64,000 nt of DNA from assembly GCA_021442155.1 (NCBI GenBank), contig JAKCPB010000355.1, positions 407,584-471,583 of the forward strand. The letters are read 5' to 3'. Origin of the DNA: Cymbidium sinense (Eukaryota > Streptophyta > Magnoliopsida > Asparagales > Orchidaceae). The notes below the pieces were generated by a model. That model was not told the origin of the DNA. It worked only from the letters and a program-made list of their open reading frames with translations, and did not search any database. A program made the translations under genes and the position numbers. Below, piece by piece: positions 58,801 to 64,000 of this stretch. Each line of letters begins with the position of its first letter. Positions within the stretch are counted from its first letter, which is position 1.

Positions 58801-61800
58801 ACCCTAACCTAATTAAGACATATAATCAACCAAAAAATTATCCATTAAACCAAATTAACTTAGACATGGGGAATAAGATTAGGATTAGCAAACCTCTTTC
58901 ACATCTCCTTAAATAAAATCAAACATGAAAATGAAATAACATCAAAAAACTTTGGTTTGTTTTAAATAATCTTATTTAGTTTGATTGTCCTTGGGAGTTA
59001 ATTGATTTGAATTAAATCACATGCTTGTGTTGTTTTATTTCCATCCAATCATGCTAAATATTGTATGCCACTTGTACTCATGCATTCATGTCTTTCAAAT
59101 TAATCAAATAAAATGATTTCCTGTATGTCAAATTGCATGTGTTGATTTAAATTAAAAATATGTGTTAGTATCATTATTAAATCTCAAATATATTTTCAAA
59201 AGTTCACTAATGATTAAATATACATATATATTGTAAATTTAGTTACATATACATAGAAAATGCAAGTAAATATAAAAATAGCATGTGAAATAAAGTCTCT
59301 TCCTTAAATTCATGTGTTGATTTGTATAAGTAAGAATGTTAGTGGGTATATTAGTCCGACATTCCGAGGGCGACAACTTTATGTAGCCCCAAGAACAATG
59401 ATGATGCACCTGATTGATTTCAATCTTATGCATGTCAACATTAGAATTTGGATAGAGCTTTAATTCATTTACACAAAATAAATCAATCAAATAAAAATAC
59501 AATTTTTACATGGTTTTCTAATCTTGTAATTGTTTATACGTCCACATGTATCTAAGGATAGTGGTATATTAGTCTAGACATTCTGGGGATGCACAACTTT
59601 AAGTAGCCCCTAGGAGGTTCCTACCTCGTTCTCTTGGTACAGAATAATGGTGACGTACTCACTTAAAACTTTTATACATGTGGATGTGTACTTAGCGAAT
59701 GAATGAAAACCCCCATTTTCTATTAGAAAGACATGTATTAATACTTTGTTTATTTGGTTGGGTTGATTAGTCATGTGATTTAAGGTTCTTTCATTATGCT
59801 TTTGCATAAGAATTTAGATAGAAATTTAAATTAATATGACAAAATCATTCAACCAAATGAAATATTAATTCCAAATATATTTCACATTCATCATTTATGT
59901 GTGCTAAGATACAAATTACATGTATAGCTATGCTTAAGATTTTATCATATGTATGATATACATCATGGAAAGAAATGAATAAACATGTGTTAAGTTATAG
60001 TAATTTATTACAACTAATCTTAAGATGCCTTCCTTATTGAATGAGTTTATTTAAAGTGAACCTACATTTAGGGTTAATTAAAACATGTAATAAGTCATTG
60101 ACTAAAGGGAATTGGTTAATTAATTTGCTTTAAATGTGACTTAAGGTAAGGATAAAAGAGAGTGACCCTCTCTTTTCTTCTCTTCATAACACTTAGTTGT
60201 GTTGTGTAGGTCAAGTGAAACAAAAGAAAATATTAAGTAAAATTTGCAAATTAATTAAACCATTAGAAGTGAAACCACCCTTGATGATTAAATGTCTTTC
60301 ATACTTAGAAAATCTTAACTCTAAAGCCTAGTTAGGACATACCACACAAGCCTTAACACATACACATTAGATTAAGTCACCACATCTAGCTTTATGTTAG
60401 GGCGGTATATGGTTTAATGTATGTTTTATTTTGTGATGTAATGTTGTAGACTAGATGTTAGGGTGTATGCTTCATAGACTAGTTGTTAGGCCATGATTAG
60501 CCTAATCATGTTTTTTGCAGGAGATTATGCTTAACAGGTGCTTAAAATAAATATAAATGCTCTCTTTTGCAGATTGCTTAACCCCTAAGCATAATATACA
60601 TCAGGACAGGTGGACTTGGTCACCCATGTGTAGGGTGCTAAGTCCAAATCACACATATAATTGCTTGGGTTGTATGATGTGTTTAGCTAACACTTATTTT
60701 AGAAGTATAGTTATATTTACTTTTCCATTCTTTTAATGAAATCATGCATTAAAAATTTAGTTAAGTGTTATGGGGGTTAAGGATGAACATTGGTCAAAAG
60801 GTTTAATCTTGGGGTGCCATGTGATACCTAGAAGCCTACCAAATCAAATGGAGCAAATCAATATGAAGAAATGGAGGGAGCATGAAGACTTGAAGATCCC
60901 CCATAACACTTATCATTTTGTAACTTGTAATTATTCTTTCATGTATCGGGATGTATAAGGGTAGAGCTCGGCTACCCATTTCTTTTTTGGATTTTATGGT
61001 GGTACTCGACCGCACCAGCCTCTTATTCTTTTGTGTTAGCTTTATAAAATTGTTTGATATTTTTTTTACCTTGTGCATTAGAAAAAGCATGTATCTTCAT
61101 AGTTTATTTATGATTGGTGATTGTTGTATGGCCTGGATGCAATTAGGCCCTTAAAATAAAAATAAATTTCTACCCTAACTATAACTCATAACTAAACTTT
61201 TAAAATAACTCATAACCTCACATAAAGCTTAGGCATTAAATCAAGATAAGAAAATATTTAGCAACCCCTTAGCTTTATGTTGAATGCTTAATATCATGCA
61301 TATAATTTTATTTCACTCTTGCTAAGAGAGGGTTTTCATCTTTCCTAGATAGTAACAAGGCTTAACCTTTGGAGCCTATGATGGAAAACCACCTCTTTCT
61401 TATTTGATTTAGCCCATAATCAACTTCACCATGCATTTAGGCATATAAAATCCTATAACTTATTTTAAAATAAAGAGTGCCAAATCAAATAAAATTTGAC
61501 AAGATTTGCATTAGACTAAGTCATTATTCATACCACTCATGCTCTAGTCTCTTAGGGGGTTTAAGGACATAGTTTCTTTCTAAATAATAATAATCTAGCC
61601 ATCTTGCAATGCATATGACTTGAATACATGGTTTTAAATCATAGGAGTTAGTTGGTGACACTCAGGTTATAAGTGCAGTAGTCATGTGGTTTACTCTCTC
61701 TTATGGAGTTAAACAATATAACCACTTTCACCTTAGACTTAGGTCATGCTTTGGCCCTCGCCAAAGCTCCATAGATTTAGGATCCGAGGTTGCTATTTTC

Positions 61801-62445
61801 CTTTAGGGCTACAAGAATAAATCCTCACCTCTTAGGTATTTCCATAATCTTGTATTATGGAATTATAAGTCCTAGATTTCTAATATAATTTCAACTCAAA
61901 CATATAATTCAACTCAATTTCAAACATATAAACCCCAACCATCGAATAGTTTGGGATGCTCACTAGATTTTCTAGTATCATGAGCATCCCCTACTCTTCT
62001 CCCTTTTGCTTCGATAATAAGTCTTTCCTTTCAATTTATCCCATTTGATCTTCCAAATATAACCAATTTATTGATAGTCTTATCTTTGAATTCCTTGGAG
62101 ATAATAATTGCCTACTTTAATTGAGAGTATCCCAGAAACTCACCTTCCTTAGGATGTAATTAACTCTGGGCTTGCCCCATAGAACTTTAGAACCTAGTTT
62201 AAATAAACCCTACTTTGATCACCCTTATAAAGTAGGGGAAAATCTATGGTACATTCGAAGGCTCATCATGCCTTAGGAGTCTTTATTAGGTGATTAGGTC
62301 CATCGTAGGATAGCAATTTCTATCTTTTGAGATGGTATATTATTTCTTGATGTGATACTCTATCACCTCAATAAGTACATCTTTAGATCTTGCATCTCCC
62401 ACTCCCACATATACACACAACACATGAACCAAAATAAACCATAAG
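55831..62445 (-). repeat. Inverted-repeat arm A' (right)
   Basis: Reverse-complement partner of arm A. On minus it starts next to a purine run (GTGGGAGTGGGAGA at about 62,400) followed by TGCAAG, matching the layout at 48,588-48,612. It runs through AATGTACC, AAGGCATGAT and GGTCCATTGTAGG-like anchors, the AT-rich core (58,000-60,600) and the GTCAA-rich end. Minor plus and minus frames (for example 56,695-56,904, 60,770-60,958) are not conserved in the other arm, and I take them as chance. Confidence 0.85.
56939..56963. repeat. GC-cored palindrome in arm A'
   Basis: AATTGAGGGG, TATA, CCCCCTCAATT: near-perfect inverted repeat at the position that mirrors 53,553-53,583. The palindrome survived in both arms although flanks have diverged. 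Confidence 0.72.
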
Positions 62446-63560
62446 GGGTTGACTTGGTTTGACCTAATTTGTGACAACAGATGAACCTAGGGTGATCAAC
62501 AATCATGATGGGAGATTTTGCTGGGTTTGGTTCAATCCAATTTAGGTAGGATTAGAACTTGGCTCAAATTGGTCAAATTGGCCACTTTGGGTCAAGTAGA
62601 CCAATTGGGTTTAGTTGGCTTGATTTTAGGTTGTCTTTGATTTAGTTGAGTTTATATATGGATTTGGGATTAATATATAAATTAAATTGCAATTAGCTTG
62701 GGTTCAAATGGGTTTTGGTTCATTTGAACATTTCAAGTCAAAAGGGTTAAGTTGGGTTTGACTTGGTTTGATTTTGGTTTGGCTTGATGATTATAGATTT
62801 TATTTATATTTGTGTATATGATTGAAGGTATGATTGATTCATGAGAAAATAAATTGAATTTGGGTTTTAGAATGAAGGAATTTGGCTAAGTCCATGGAGT
62901 TGGGTCATGTTGCTTAGGTTTGGATTTTGATTTGGTTTGATTTAATTTTGATGATTTAAATGTATATTTCATCTAAAATTGTGAAGATGATTGAAAATAT
63001 AATTGATTTGTGAGAAAATCAATTGATTTTTACTTGATTTGGATTAAGATTTGGCTAAGTCCATGGGATAGGTCATATTGCTTAAGAAGGCTTTTATTTT
63101 AATTTGATTTAGTTTGATTTTGTTTTGATCATTTGAATGTAGATTTGATTTATATTTATGAAGATGATTGAAGATATAAATTGATTATGAGAAAATCAAT
63201 TAATTTAGGATTGATTTGGATTAAGATTTGGCTAAGTCCATGGGATAGGTCATATGGCTTAGGAAAGGTTTCAAGTTTGGATTTTATCATGGGCTTCAAT
63301 CATTTGGTTTTGGATTTGGATTTGAATTTGATGTTTGAATTAAACTTGAGGTTTGGTTTTAGAAGGTGTACATGGATTGGATTTGGGTTATAGGGTAGGT
63401 GGATTATCTTAATCCCTAAGGCATAACCAAATCCTATGGTTAACCCTTCTAAGTCTTTAGGCTTAGGTTAAGTGTTTACTTAGTTGTTAGAAGTGACTTA
63501 TGACTAGGGAAGTCTTAGTTTCTAGAAGACTCCTAAGTCTAAGATGGGAAGAATGAATCC
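62446..63560 (+). repeat. Segment S (T-rich leader-like region) upstream of protease
   Basis: T- and G-rich sequence with GGTTTGACC strings and three imperfect tandem repeats of about 180 bp (starting near 62,811, 62,991 and 63,166), each with GGCTAAGTCCATGG and TTGATTTGTGAGAAAATCAATT-like segments. One inverted copy lies at 54,546-55,830. I find no gag-like coding in it, although gag would be expected before a retroviral-type protease. Confidence 0.75.
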
Positions 63561-63606
63561 ACACTCTATAAGTTAGGTCAATAGGCCTTAGGCTTTATAG
63601 TGTTGC

Positions 63607-63845
63607 CTTTGGAGATAGATGATTGGAAGAGTGAAGCCAAATTTCATATTATAGACTCAGATACATCTTTGAACGCTTTGCTTGGGAGACCATGGATACA
63701 TGAGAACAACATAGTTCCATCGTCTCTACATCAGTGTATGAAGTTTGTGAGAGGTGGGATCGTCTAATGTGTCAAAGGAGATCTCAAGCCATTTACATTT
63801 CATAAGGTCGGTATATATGAGGATGCGGCTTACTGCCTCCCTTAA
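63607..63845 (+). pseudogene. Ty3/gypsy retropepsin C-terminal fragment, broken
   Basis: A plus frame from about 63,607 reads DDWKSEAKFHIIDSDTS, then NALLGRPWIHENNIVPSSLH and QCMKFVRGG, followed by a TAA and then KGDLKPFTFHK. The LLGRPW-I-H block with a following SSLHQ is characteristic of the distal half of the aspartic protease in plant Ty3/gypsy elements, most like the Tat/Ogre group (lineage is inference). The protease cleaves the Gag-Pol precursor. The catalytic D-T/S-G half is not visible upstream and the frame has a stop, so it is inactive. The reverse transcriptase would lie beyond the window. Confidence 0.82.
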
Positions 63846-63998
63846 AATTAACAAGTCTATTTTGTGAACTTGGAAAAAGTTTAAAAATAAAATAAAAATA
63901 AAAAGAAAAAGAAAAGAAAAGAGATCTCAAGCCATTTACAGTTCATGAGGTTGGCATATATGAGGATGCGACTACTTGCCTCCCCTAAAAAATCAACA
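63779..63998 (+). repeat. Tandem duplication of protease-distal segment (period about 142 bp)
   Basis: AGATCTCAAGCCATTTACA at 63,779 recurs at 63,921, and the match runs on to the CTGCCTCCC / TTGCCTCCC segments and AACAAG at 63,855 and 63,998. An A-rich linker (63,880-63,918, GAAAAAGAAAAG) lies between. The second copy continues past the window edge. Confidence 0.85.
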
Positions 63999-64000
63999 AG

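Noticed and set aside
48561..62445. A recent assembly fold-back (chimeric read) causing the inverted repeat.
   Set aside because: The arms differ substantially in sequence and length, which a read artefact would not produce; an old event is more likely.
63607..63845. An endogenous pararetrovirus as source of the protease fragment.
   Set aside because: The LLGRPW-I-H block followed by SSLHQ is the plant Ty3/gypsy pattern, and no coat or movement protein trace is present.

Overview
This is repeat-dominated DNA from a plant nucleus, most likely a flowering plant. The signs are Arabidopsis-type telomere-like repeats (TTTAGGG), fragments of a glycine-rich RNA-binding protein (GR-RBP) gene, four L1-type LINEs with the plant layout (DUF4283 and CCHC ORF1, then endonuclease, reverse transcriptase and RNase H), and a Ty3/gypsy-type retropepsin fragment. 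I see no intact host gene, no tRNA or rRNA, and nothing bacterial. Every coding trace is broken by stops and frameshifts. The species cannot be named from this sequence.

Positions 1 to about 48,350 are one interstitial array of TTTAGGG-derived sequence. The G-rich strand is always the + strand. Blocks of fairly clean TTTAGGG alternate with longer T-rich degenerate blocks (TTTATTTTAGGTTTAGG-like) that contain almost no C. Six copies of the same 5'-truncated GR-RBP 3' end, on the minus strand, sit in the array at about 0.98, 4.13, 15.7, 33.1, 34.0 and 36.0 kb. All six join the telomere-like repeat at the same gene position, so the fragment and its flanks multiplied together as a composite satellite. 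With the LINEs and one local triplication subtracted, the spacings are about 3.1, 3.1, 1.05, 0.92 and 2.0 kb, close to multiples of about 1 kb.

Four LINEs are inserted in this array: 5.77-12.38, 16.19-24.04, 24.49-32.98 and 38.20-47.01 kb. All are on the minus strand, with their 3' ends to the left. That is the orientation expected if an L1-type endonuclease nicks TTT|A on the G-rich strand. The 5' part of the first LINE plus its flank is tandemly triplicated (11.47-14.30 kb). LINEs 3 and 4 are close relatives in their coding parts but differ much more in the middle of their very long 3' regions.

From about 48.35 kb to the end the sequence changes to degenerate LTR-retrotransposon material. 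A 6 kb arm A (48.56-54.55 kb) is followed by S' (54.55-55.83), A' (55.83-62.45) and S (62.45-63.56), where primes mark inverted copies. This reads as one plus-strand element, A-S-protease, with an inverted copy of A-S placed exactly at the A/S junction. A broken retropepsin C-terminus follows at 63.6-63.85 kb, and its distal part is duplicated at the window's edge.
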